Source of the DNA: Sphingomicrobium clamense
GTDB lineage: Bacteria; Pseudomonadota; Alphaproteobacteria; Sphingomonadales; Sphingomonadaceae
Length of the DNA stretch: 64,000 nt
Assembly (NCBI RefSeq): GCF_019264355.1
Contig: NZ_JAHVAH010000001.1
Coordinates: 1,162,001 to 1,226,000, forward strand
Direction: 5' to 3'
Position numbers and translations under genes: made by a program. Under the pieces are notes generated by a model. That model saw only the letters and a list, made by a program, of their open reading frames with translations, made no database searches and was not told where the DNA came from. Position 1 is the stretch's first letter. Every line of letters starts with the position of its first letter. This document shows, piece by piece, positions 38,894 through 46,882 of the stretch.

Positions 38894-38917
38894 CGCTCAT
38901 GCCTCTAGTAAATCAAG

Positions 38918-38938
38918 AAAAAAGCCGCTTCGAGCGGC
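38918..38938 (-). terminator. Hairpin with T run upstream of rpmH
   Basis: On the minus strand GCCGCT / AGCGGC with a 3-base loop (38938-38924) is followed by six T. It lies between the PGPGW-like gene and rpmH, so it should end the upstream transcript, or could act as a leader attenuator of rpmH. Confidence 0.6.
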
Positions 38939-38982
38939 CCGTTGGGGGCGCCAATAAGGGGGAGGGGCGACAAAGTCAATTG

Positions 38983-39303
38983 TCATGCCCCGTCATTTTG
39001 ACGCTGCGCGGCCTTTTTCTGCTCTTTGAGCAGCTTCTCACGGCGAAGCGCGGAACGACGGCGCAGGCCCCAGTCGGTCCAACGGCCCGCCTCGGGCTGC
39101 CAGCGCTTGAACCGCACATATTGGCGGCGCGCCCAGCGGCTGGTGCGCAGAGTGAGCGCGAGACCCGCTGCCGCGACGAAGACGCCGCCCGGGCCCGGGA
39201 GGGCGCCGACGACGGGTGCAGCGAGCAGCAGCAGGACGCCAATGAGGAACACGACCGTGCTGGCCGGTTCCCGATCGATCCACTTCTTGCCGCTTGCGCC
39301 CAT
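38983..39303 (-). CDS. PGPGW-type small membrane protein
   Basis: A 106-residue protein with one or two close hydrophobic helices (about residues 15-32 and 40-52) linked by ALPGPGG, resembling the putative transmembrane PGPGW family. The C-terminal half is strongly basic with a coiled-coil tendency (RREKLLKEQKKAAQ). Function is unknown. Confidence 0.65.
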   Translation of the reverse strand: MGASGKKWIDREPASTVVFLIGVLLLLAAPVVGALPGPGGVFVAAAGLALTLRTSRWARRQYVRFKRWQPEAGRWTDWGLRRRSALRREKLLKEQKKAAQRQNDGA

Positions 39304-39368
39304 AGGAGTTCATTTGGGGAGCGCCGCGAGTCGAGGCAAGGGCGTGAACGCGCTCATGCGAAGAAATT

Positions 39369-40288
39369 TCAGTCGGCGCAGGCCTTCGCGATCTCCGCGA
39401 CATGGCGATGGTCGGTGCCGCAGCAGCCGCCCATGACGGTCAAATGCGGCAGGCGATCGCGCAGCGCGCGATATTGTGCGCCCAATTCGACGGGGTCGCC
39501 ATCGTCGAGCACGTCCATATTGTCGAGTTCCTCGTGGCTCATGCGCGAGGCATTGGCGCGCACGCCCTTGAGCCGCGGCGCCCAGGGCGCATCAGGGTCG
39601 AGCACGGCGTCGAAATGGTCAGGGTGGGCGCAATTGACCATGAAATAAGCGGGCGCGCCGCCTGTCGCCTCGTCGACCTGTGCGATGGCATCGCCCAGCG
39701 CATCGCCGGTCGGGAGCCTGCCGTCGGTTTCAACCGTGAAGCTGATCGCGCAGGGGAGACCGGCGTCGGTCGCTGCCTGAACGACCCCGATGGCCTCGGG
39801 AATATTGGTCATCGTGATCGCGGTGATCATGTCGACGCCTTCTTCGGCGAAGATGCCACCTGCCATGCGTGATAGTCGCGCGCTTCCTCCACGCTCATCG
39901 CGCTGCCCGGATCGTATCCGTCGCCGCGCGGGCCGATCTGGCCCGAGACGACGATCGCATCGTTGTCGTCGCGTTCGCGCAGGCTTTTCATCAGCTTGAT
40001 AGCGTCCCTATTGCGCGTTTCCAGCTCGTCCACGCTCATGTCGAGCGGGATTGCCCAGTCGCAACTGCCGCGCCAGGTGGGGCTTTCTAGGATGAAGCCG
40101 GCACGATGTTCGCGCGCGGTCTTGAGGTAAGGCAGGTAATAGGCGGCGAGCGCGGCGAACTTCTCCGGCGTGTCGAACAGGGTCGACGAGGAGAAATGCG
40201 GCAGGTCGATATCGTGATTGAACAGGAGGTCGGTCTCGAGCCCTCCATCGGTCAGGAAGAAACGCGACAATTGCGGCAGGTCGGCCAT
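39369..40288 (-). pseudogene. Homocysteine S-methyltransferase family gene, frameshifted
   Basis: The first part (from ATG 40288, AAGGAGGG upstream) encodes MADLPQLSRFFLTDGGLETD through DYHAWQ, and the rest, from GIFAEEGVDMITA to CGTDHRHVAEIA, lies in another frame. The break is at about 39859-39860, where one missing base would restore YHAWQVGIFAEEG. The rejoined product would be about 306 residues with the zinc cysteines (VNCAHP and GGCCGTD) intact. These enzymes methylate homocysteine from S-methylmethionine or betaine. This may be a real mutation or an assembly error. Confidence 0.8.
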
Positions 40289-40351
40289 GATGCCCTCCTT
40301 CGACCGCACGAAGATACGCTGCACGAGGCCATCTGGCAAAGAGGGTGGCTG

Positions 40352-40436
40352 TGGTACCTCCGGTCGGACTCGAACCGACACTTCTTTCGAAACTCGATTT
40401 TGAGTCGAGCGCGTCTACCAATTCCGCCACGGAGGC
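40352..40436 (-). tRNA. tRNA-Leu (anticodon CAA)
   Basis: 85-nt class II tRNA with encoded CCA. The acceptor GCCTCCG pairs with CGGAGGT (one G-U at the end). Anticodon stem CTCGA/TCGAG encloses the loop CTCAAAA, giving CAA, which reads UUG. A long variable arm and a T arm with GGTTCGAGTCC are visible. Confidence 0.95.
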
Positions 40437-40493
40437 ACTGCGCAGGCTGACTAGTGGGAAGGCGCGCGCGGTGCAAGCGCCTTGCATTTCGCG

Positions 40494-41138
40494 TCAGGTC
40501 AATTTGCCACGGATGAAGGTGGCGACCTGCTCGCCAAGGCGGCGGTAGCCTTCCTCGGTATAGTGCACATCGCCCGGCGCAACGAACATGTCCTCGTCGA
40601 ATTGCTGAGACAGGCTGCGCAGGTCGTTCACGGGAAGGCCGTGGCGATTGACCACCTCCAGCGCTGCCTCGTGGTAGGCGGCGCAGTCCGACACGAAGCG
40701 TCCCGGCTCGTTCTCGGGGACGATCGTCGTGGTTGCCCATGTCAGGCGGTCGGTGGCTTCGCCGAGGCGGCGGATCAGGACTTCGAGATTCTCGGCGTAG
40801 CCGGCGACGGGCACGATCTGTTTGCCGTTGATCTTGTCGAGCTGCGTCTCGGTATCGAGCTCGGGGTTGCGGTAGGCGAGGTCATGGAGGCCGAAATTGA
40901 AATGGATGAGGTCCCAATGCGTGTCGTTGAGCCAGCGCAACAGCCATTTGCGTCCATAGATGGTGTGCCGGCAGTTGGTGCGCGGGCGGTAGACGGTCGC
41001 GATGTCCGCGAGGCGCTCGGCAACGGTCTCAGCATAGGCGGTCACGATCGAATCGCCGATCAGGAGAACCTTGATCGGACCGCATTCGCGGTCGAGGACC
41101 GGGTGCGTGATGTTGGGGCGCTGCAACGGCGGTGACAT
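40494..41138 (-). CDS. SGNH/GDSL-type hydrolase
   Basis: A 214-residue protein of the SGNH esterase fold. Block I is KVLLIGDSIVTAY (Ser nucleophile) and block V is APGDVHYTEEGY (catalytic Asp-x-His). The oxyanion region is near FNFGLHDL, where His-Asp replaces the usual Asn-Asp. No signal peptide is seen. Substrate is unknown. It lies alone between tRNA-Leu and the interrupted comM. Confidence 0.75.
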   Translation of the reverse strand: MSPPLQRPNITHPVLDRECGPIKVLLIGDSIVTAYAETVAERLADIATVYRPRTNCRHTIYGRKWLLRWLNDTHWDLIHFNFGLHDLAYRNPELDTETQLDKINGKQIVPVAGYAENLEVLIRRLGEATDRLTWATTTIVPENEPGRFVSDCAAYHEAALEVVNRHGLPVNDLRSLSQQFDEDMFVAPGDVHYTEEGYRRLGEQVATFIRGKLT

Positions 41139-41182
41139 GGGCGCTGCCTAACGCAATCGGCGGCCCGGGGGCAACGATGCGT

Positions 41183-42685
41183 TCAGGCGCGCGGCGCTTG
41201 GTGGCGGTAGCTGAGCGCTTCGGCGACGTGGATGCGGCCGACGTCGTCTGCGCCTGCCAGGTCGGCGATGGTGCGCGCGACCTTGAGCGTGCGGTGGTAG
41301 GCGCGGGCGGACAGGCCCATGGCGGCGGCGGCCTGGGTGAGGAGCTTGCGGCCGGCCTCGTCCGGCGTCGCGTGCGTTTCGAGCTCTTCGCCATTCAATT
41401 CGGTATTGATGCGCGCCTTGCCCTGGCGCTGCGCCTGTCGCTGCCGGGCCGAGGCGACGCGGTGCGCGACATCTTCGCTGCCTTCTGCGGGCGGAGGGAG
41501 CGAGAGGTCGGCGGCGCTGACGGGCGCGACTTCGACGCTGAGATCGATGCGGTCGAGGAGGGGCCCCGAGATCTTCGACTGATAGTCGGCGGCGCACCGC
41601 GGGGCGCGGCTGCAGGCGCGTGAGGGATCGCCGAGATGACCGCAGCGGCAGGGGTTCATCGCGGCGACCAGCTGCACGCGCGCGGGGTAGGAGACGTGGG
41701 CGTTGGCGCGGGCAATGTCGACGCGGCCGGTTTCGAGTGGCTGGCGGAGGCTGTCGAGCACGCTGCGCTGATATTCGGGGAGCTCGTCGAGGAACAGCAC
41801 GCCGCGATGGGCGAGGCTGATCTCGCCGGGTTTGGCCTTGTGCCCGCCGCCGACGAGCGCGGGCATTGAGGCGCTGTGATGCGGGTCGCGTTAGGGGCGG
41901 CGGCGCTTGAGGCGACCGTCGAGCGTGCCTGCGATCGAGGCGATCATCGATACTTCGAGCGCCTCGGCGGCATCGAGTGGCGGGAGGATGGAGGGGAGGC
42001 AGGCGGCGAGCATCGATTTGCCCGCGCCGGGCGGGCCGCTCATCAATAGCGAATGCCCCCCGGCTGCCGCAATCTCGAGCGCGCGCTTGGCGGTTTCCTG
42101 GCCTTTCACCGCCTTGAGGTCGGCGCCGCCGGTAAGCGGTTCGGCTTCGCCGGGCGCGGGCTTGGCGAGGAGGGCTGTGCCCTTGAAATGCGCGGTGAGG
42201 GCGAGGAGGTCGGGCGCGGCCAATACGTCGAGCTCGCCCGCCCACGCAGCCTCTGCGCCCTGCGCGGCGGGGCAGATCAGGCCGAGCTCGTTTGCGCTCG
42301 CGTGGAGCGCGGCGAGCAGGACGCCCGGGCTGGGCATCAGGCGGCCGTCGAGACCCAGCTCGCCGACCGACACGTAGCCGCTGAGCATCTCGGCATCGAG
42401 CGCGCCGAGCGCGGCCAGCAGGCCGAGCGCGATGGGCAAGTCATAATGCGAGCCTTCCTTGGGCAGGTCGGCGGGCGACAGGTTGACGGTGATCCGCTTG
42501 GGCGGAAGGGCAAGGCCGACCGACTGGAGCGCGGCGCGGACGCGCTCACGGCTTTCGGCAACCGCCTTGTCGGGCAGGCCGACGATGACGAATGCGGGAA
42601 GGCCGGTCGACAGCTGGACCTGGACCTCGACGCGGCGCGCCTCCAGCCCGAGATAGGCGGTGGTGAAACAGGTGGCGACCATCAC
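41183..42685 (-). pseudogene. comM: comM (Mg-chelatase-like AAA+ helicase) interrupted by in-frame stop
   Basis: A 501-codon frame with a single TAA at 41891-41893. The N-terminal part (264 residues: MMVATCFTTAYLGLEARRV, Walker A SGPPGAGKSMLA, LKRRRP) and the C-terminal part (RDPHHSAS, then MPALVGGGHKAKPG, Walker B LFLDELPE, the Cys block NPCRCGHLGD) are in the same frame and adjoin exactly. The stop replaces the Tyr/Phe expected in the RRP-x-R-x-PHH motif, consistent with one base change. ComM is a helicase for branch migration in natural transformation. Confidence 0.85.
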
Positions 42686-42791
42686 GCGGTCGCTTTCGGG
42701 TAATTCAACAGGCCCCCTGGCTTCGGCGCACCATCGTTAGACCGCGCACGTAACGATTGGCAAGAGACTGCGGATTTCCTAGGGTGCGGGC

Positions 42792-43973
42792 ATGGACGGG
42801 GCACCGCAGAAACCGGATGACGTAATCGCCGAGCGCCGGCGTCTTGGCGCCGAGCAGCATACGCTCGAGGTCAAGCGCGTGCGGCTGCTCGCCGCGCTGG
42901 CGCTGTTCGCCGGGGTTGGGCTGGCCGTGGCGCTGCCCTTTGCGTTGCGTGCTGGGGCCGAATTCTTCCTGCCCGTGACGGCGGCTTTGGTCATCGCGAT
43001 CGCGCTGGTGCCGCTGCTTGAGTGGTTCGAGCGGCGTGGATTGCCAAGCCTGCTCGCGGCGCTGGCCAGCGTCGTCGCCTTCATCCTGTTCATGACGTTC
43101 GTGGTGGCATCGATCGTGCTGCCCGCCATCGACTGGTTCGCGCTCCTGCCCGAGCGGATTGGACGGGTGAAAACCGCGCTGGCGCCGGTGATCGACTTCT
43201 ACAATGCGATCGAGGCGTTCATCGAGAATAGCGTCAGCCAGGTCGCAGGGCTCGACGAAGGCGAACGCGTCTTTCTCGATACGCCCAACAGCCTGCTCGA
43301 CCTGTTCACCGCATCGGCACCATTCGCCGCGATCCAGACTTTCTTCGCGCTGCTCGTCGTCTTCTTCTTCCTCGCCGGCTGGACCAGCATGCGCGAGCGC
43401 ACGATTACCAGCCGCGGCAGTTTCGAAGGGGCGCTGACGACTGCACGAGTCATCCAGCAGGTCGTCGATGCGACCTCGACCTATATCGGCACGATCACCA
43501 TCGTGAACCTGCTGCTCGGCACGCTTACGGCTACCATCCTCTGGATGCTCGGCATGGACAGTCCGGTCATGTGGGGCGGCATCGTCGCGGTGCTCAACTT
43601 CGTGCCCTATATCGGCCCGATCTTCTCAACCGTGCTGCTGTGGTTGGGCGGGTTGATGAGCTTCACCGACCCCTTCACTGCGCTGCTCCCCCCGCTCATC
43701 TTCGTCGGTCTGCATACGGTCGAAGCCAACGTCATCACCCCGATGATCGTGGGCAAGCGCGTGCGCATCTCGCCGCTGCTGATCCTGCTCTCGCTCAGCT
43801 TCTGGGCGTGGATCTGGGGCACGACCGGCGCGCTGCTCGCCATTCCGCTGCTGATCATCATTCGCACCGTCTTTGCGGCGGCCGGAACGCCGGATATTGC
43901 CGGCTTCCTATTCGAGCACGGCACGCTCACGCATATCGGCGAAGATGACGAGGACGACGAAGAGTCCGGTTAG
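42792..43973 (+). CDS. AI-2E family transporter (PerM-like)
   Basis: A 393-residue membrane protein with seven to eight hydrophobic helices. The family's C-terminal blocks FVPYIGPIFSTVLLWLGG and MIVGKRVRISPLLILLSLSFW are clear. Substrates vary (autoinducer-2 export, Na+/H+ antiport) and cannot be assigned. The N-terminus is preceded by a short basic region and the C-terminal tail is acidic. Confidence 0.88.
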   Translation: MDGAPQKPDDVIAERRRLGAEQHTLEVKRVRLLAALALFAGVGLAVALPFALRAGAEFFLPVTAALVIAIALVPLLEWFERRGLPSLLAALASVVAFILFMTFVVASIVLPAIDWFALLPERIGRVKTALAPVIDFYNAIEAFIENSVSQVAGLDEGERVFLDTPNSLLDLFTASAPFAAIQTFFALLVVFFFLAGWTSMRERTITSRGSFEGALTTARVIQQVVDATSTYIGTITIVNLLLGTLTATILWMLGMDSPVMWGGIVAVLNFVPYIGPIFSTVLLWLGGLMSFTDPFTALLPPLIFVGLHTVEANVITPMIVGKRVRISPLLILLSLSFWAWIWGTTGALLAIPLLIIIRTVFAAAGTPDIAGFLFEHGTLTHIGEDDEDDEESG

Positions 43974-44051
43974 CGCGAAAAAATCGCCGTCGGGTCATTT
44001 GCGTTGTTGACAGGGCGAGGCCCCTTTTCTAATTGCCCCGCCACACACCAA

Positions 44052-44128
<77 letters not shown>

Positions 44129-44158
44129 CTTTCTTCTTGAAAGTGAAGTGGATAGAGA

Positions 44159-44185
44159 CGCCTCGGCAATTGCCGGGGCGTTTTT
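44159..44185 (+). terminator. Terminator after tRNA-Asp
   Basis: Nine-bp stem CGCCTCGGC / GCCGGGGCG (one T-G pair) with loop AATT, followed by five T. Confidence 0.85.
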
Positions 44186-44260
44186 CGTTTCGGCCAATGG
44201 TCGAAGCTTGCTGGCCCGCCGAACCGCTTGCGCGTAGCGTCATCCCCGAACCATGGGAGA

Positions 44261-45268
44261 ATGACGATGCGCCTTCCTCTGATCGCCAGCCTCGTTGCAT
44301 TCGCTGCGCCCGCCGAGGCGCAGACGCTCGTTGTCGGCAACAAGGCCGAACATACGGTTAGCTTCGTCGACCTGGAGAGCGGGCAGGAGGTTGCTCGCCG
44401 AGAGACCGGACGCGCGCCGCACGAGATCGCGGTGTCGCCCGATGGCAAGACCGCGGTGCTCGTGAGCTATCGCGAGCCGGGCTATAACGGCAACACGCTG
44501 CACGTCTTCGACGTCGCGACCGGCGAGAAGCAGCGCGTGATCGACCTAGGCGAACATCGCGGCCCGCACGGGCTCAAATGGATCGGCGGCACGAACCGCG
44601 TGATCGCAACCACCGAAGTCACGCAGGATGTCGTCATCGCCGATATCGCGACGGGCGAGGTCGTCGAATCGATCGATACCGACATGCAGGGCACTCACAT
44701 GGTCGCCCTGAGCCCGAACCAGAAGACCGCTTATGTGGCCAGCATCGGATCGAACAATTTTTCTGTCCTCGACCTCGAGGCGATGAAGAAAGTCGCCGAC
44801 GTGCCGGCGGGGCTGCAGTCAGAGGCGATCCAGGTATCGCCCGACGGACGCGAAATCTGGGTCGGGTCCAATGGCGACAAGACGGTCACCGTCTACGACG
44901 CGCACAGCCTCGAGCAAGTCGCCCAGTTCGAGACTGACGGCGTGCCCATTCGCGTCGAACCGAGCCCCGATGGCAAGCATGTCGCGGTCAGTCTCGCCAA
45001 CACCGACAAGGTGCTGATCGTCGACGCCGCGACCCGCGAGGAAGTCACGACCATCGACCTCGCCAGCGTCGAGAAGAAGACGCCCGTCACCATGCTCTGG
45101 CGCCCCGACGGCCAGCAGCTGTTCGTCGCCACGACGCAAAGCGCGAGCGTGATCGAGATCGATCCGTCGGACTGGTCGATCAGCCGCATTTTCGCGGTCG
45201 GCGCGGGGTCGGACGGACTGGCTTATTCGCCGCTCGATACGGCGACGCGCGATGGCGAGGCGGGTTAG
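44261..45268 (+). CDS. YncE-like beta-propeller protein, exported
   Basis: A 335-residue protein with a signal peptide (LIASLVAFAAPAEA) and about seven YVTN-type repeats, for example GRAPHEIAVSPDGKTAVLVS and QSEAIQVSPDGREIWVGS. Such propellers are periplasmic; roles differ (PQQ-linked, metal or unknown). The ATG at 44261 follows GGGAGA closely; ATG at 44267 is also possible. It ends in a 4-bp convergent overlap with the DUF2842 gene. Confidence 0.8.
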   Translation: MTMRLPLIASLVAFAAPAEAQTLVVGNKAEHTVSFVDLESGQEVARRETGRAPHEIAVSPDGKTAVLVSYREPGYNGNTLHVFDVATGEKQRVIDLGEHRGPHGLKWIGGTNRVIATTEVTQDVVIADIATGEVVESIDTDMQGTHMVALSPNQKTAYVASIGSNNFSVLDLEAMKKVADVPAGLQSEAIQVSPDGREIWVGSNGDKTVTVYDAHSLEQVAQFETDGVPIRVEPSPDGKHVAVSLANTDKVLIVDAATREEVTTIDLASVEKKTPVTMLWRPDGQQLFVATTQSASVIEIDPSDWSISRIFAVGAGSDGLAYSPLDTATRDGEAG

Positions 45269-45486
45269 GCCTTGAACTTGCCCGTCTGCATCCAGCGCAG
45301 CGCGGGTTTGAGCGGCGCGATCCAGATCAGGCCGACGACGAGGTAGAAGACCGCCTGCAAGAGCATGTGCCACTGCCCGATCGTGCTCGAAAAGCTGGCG
45401 ACGATACCGGCCCAAACGATGATCCAGGCGATGATACCGAAAATGCCGACCAGCTGACGGCTATTGGGTTCGTGGACGGGCTGCAT
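45265..45486 (-). CDS. DUF2842 family membrane protein
   Basis: A 73-residue protein with two transmembrane helices (FGIIAWIIVWAGIVASF and MLLQAVFYLVVGLIWIAPL), ending in PALRWMQTGKFKA. Matches DUF2842, which is restricted to alphaproteobacteria; function unknown. The ATG overlaps the fau stop (TGATG). Confidence 0.8.
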   Translation of the reverse strand: MQPVHEPNSRQLVGIFGIIAWIIVWAGIVASFSSTIGQWHMLLQAVFYLVVGLIWIAPLKPALRWMQTGKFKA

Positions 45487-46064
45487 CAGAATTCCTCGAG
45501 ATAGCGGGGGCAGGCGAAGGCGTGCAGGGGCACGTCCCAATCTTCTGCCGGGATGTCGGTGTCGAGCCGCTGGACCTTCCATCCGAGGCCGATGAGTCTG
45601 GCGCCTGCCTCTTTCTGGGCTGCGAGGACGCGGTCGTAATGCCCTTTGCCCTGGCCGAGCCGCGTGCCGCCATTGCCGCAAGCGACCAGCGGGACGAGGA
45701 TCAGGTCGGGCGTAACGACGGGCGCGTCCGTCGTCGGCTGCATGATCCGGTGCGGGCCCGGCATGGAGGGCTCACCCGCGCGGAAGCGGAACATCTCGTC
45801 GCCTTCCTCGAAAGCCGGATAGGCGATGGTCTTGCCCAGCCGCCGAGCGCGGACGATTGCGCGGGCGGGCGACAATTCGCTGCCGATCGGGCTGTAGGTG
45901 CCGATGATGCGCGCGCTGGCGAGGACAGGGGCGAGCAGCTCGGCGAGATTTTCCTCGAGCGCATGACGCGTCTCGTCCTCGAGCCGCGAGACGAAGCGCA
46001 TGCGGGCCGCGCGCGCTTCCTTACGAAGTTTCGCCTTGATCGGGTGGGGTGACGGGACCGCCAT
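45486..46064 (-). CDS. fau: 5-formyltetrahydrofolate cyclo-ligase
   Basis: A 192-residue ATP-dependent enzyme that converts 5-formyl-THF to 5,10-methenyl-THF. Motifs are KAKLRKEARAARMRF, IGTYSPIGSELS and RLGQGKGHYDRVLA. Lies directly downstream of 6S RNA, an arrangement shared with many proteobacteria (ygfA in E. coli). Confidence 0.95.
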   Translation of the reverse strand: MAVPSPHPIKAKLRKEARAARMRFVSRLEDETRHALEENLAELLAPVLASARIIGTYSPIGSELSPARAIVRARRLGKTIAYPAFEEGDEMFRFRAGEPSMPGPHRIMQPTTDAPVVTPDLILVPLVACGNGGTRLGQGKGHYDRVLAAQKEAGARLIGLGWKVQRLDTDIPAEDWDVPLHAFACPRYLEEF

Positions 46065-46065
46065 G

Positions 46066-46215
46066 GTCGTTTGCCTCCGTATCCTCTGACGCCAAAACGT
46101 CAGGTGGGCGCCATATGATCCGAACCAGGGTCCGGGCAGGGACAGCTCCCTAGGATGATGAAAGCCTCAGGGATAGTAGATTGCTCGTGCCAGGCAGTAC
46201 CCGTCGCGAGGCGAT
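46066..46215 (-). ncRNA. ssrS: 6S RNA
   Basis: The gap of about 150 bases between zapA and fau reads, on the minus strand, as a 6S-like RNA. It has ATCCCTGAGGC then TTTCATCATCC, resembling the CCCTGAGCC ... TTTCATACCAC segment of E. coli 6S, and later CCACCTGACG-TTTTGG-CGTCAG-AGGATAC, matching the 3' hairpin and its flank. GCCTC near 46212-46208 can pair with GGAGGC near 46078-46073 to close the rod. 6S RNA binds sigma70 RNA polymerase. Ends are approximate. Confidence 0.8.
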
Positions 46216-46542
46216 TTAGGCGCTGACGCTCGCATTCTCAAGGGAATTGGCAATCGCTTCGAGGCGTTCGGCCAACGCTTCGGCGGCTTCGACCTGCGCC
46301 TCGTCGATCGAGGCGGGTGCCGCGACGGGCACGGCATTGCCTTCGCCGTTGAGCATCTGGTCGGCCATGAGCAGCGCCGCGAAGAAGAACTGGCGGGCCT
46401 CGGACAGATTGCCGAGACCGGCAATCACTTCGCGGCTCTTCTGGTCGACCAGCCGCCCGGCCGCGCGCAGATTTTCCTCTTCGCCATCACGGCAGCGGAC
46501 CTGGTAGGGGCGACCGCAGATGGTGAGTTCGATATCGCTCAC
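46216..46542 (-). CDS. zapA: Cell division protein ZapA
   Basis: A 108-residue FtsZ-ring stabiliser with N-terminal beta strands (DIELTICGRPYQVRC) followed by a long helix, ANLSEARQFFFAALLMADQ-like in the middle and coiled coil to the end. The ATG lies in an ATGA overlap with the small upstream gene, and 6S RNA follows its stop at once. Confidence 0.92.
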   Translation of the reverse strand: MSDIELTICGRPYQVRCRDGEEENLRAAGRLVDQKSREVIAGLGNLSEARQFFFAALLMADQMLNGEGNAVPVAAPASIDEAQVEAAEALAERLEAIANSLENASVSA

Positions 46543-46727
46543 GAGGCTTTCTCCGCATCGGCGATCAGCTTGTCGAGTTCCGCGAGGATCGGCGTGATCG
46601 CGGAACGAATCGCCGCACCGCCGTCGCCTTCGCCGCCTCCGGAGGGGAGGTTGGCGCTCGCCTTGTCGATCCTGTCGGCGGCGAGACGGGCGCGGGTGAG
46701 CGCGTTTGCGAGGCGTTCTTCACTCAT
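46539..46727 (-). CDS. Small helical protein upstream of zapA
   Basis: A 62-residue acidic protein: helix ANALTRARLAADRIDKA, a Gly-rich turn, then helix ITPILAELDKLIADAEKA. No known domain was recognised. Its stop overlaps the zapA start by 4 bp, so it may be coupled to zapA and to cell division. A coiled-coil partner of ZapA is possible but speculative. Confidence 0.65.
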   Translation of the reverse strand: MSEERLANALTRARLAADRIDKASANLPSGGGEGDGGAAIRSAITPILAELDKLIADAEKAS

Positions 46728-46789
46728 CGTGTGAAGTTGCTAGCGCACGCCGCTGGCCATCTCAAGCATGACTTCACGCGGGCGCGCGG

Positions 46790-46818
46790 TTGACGCCCCG
46801 CGTCAGGCTTTCCATAGG
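46790..46818 (+). promoter_or_regulatory. Possible promoter of tkt-gap-pgk
   Basis: TTGACG (46790-46795) with CATAGG after 17 bp. It lies 65 bp upstream of the tkt start in the divergent gap with the zapA operon. The -10 is poor. Confidence 0.35.
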
Positions 46819-46882
46819 CGATGCAAAGGGGCCTCCGGGGCGATTCTCGGGCGGGCCCTTCGCCATACCCAAGGAGGCCGAT

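Noticed and set aside
40288..40352. SAM or cobalamin riboswitch ahead of the methyltransferase pseudogene
   Set aside because: Only 63 bp separate it from tRNA-Leu; nothing resembling a riboswitch core fits.
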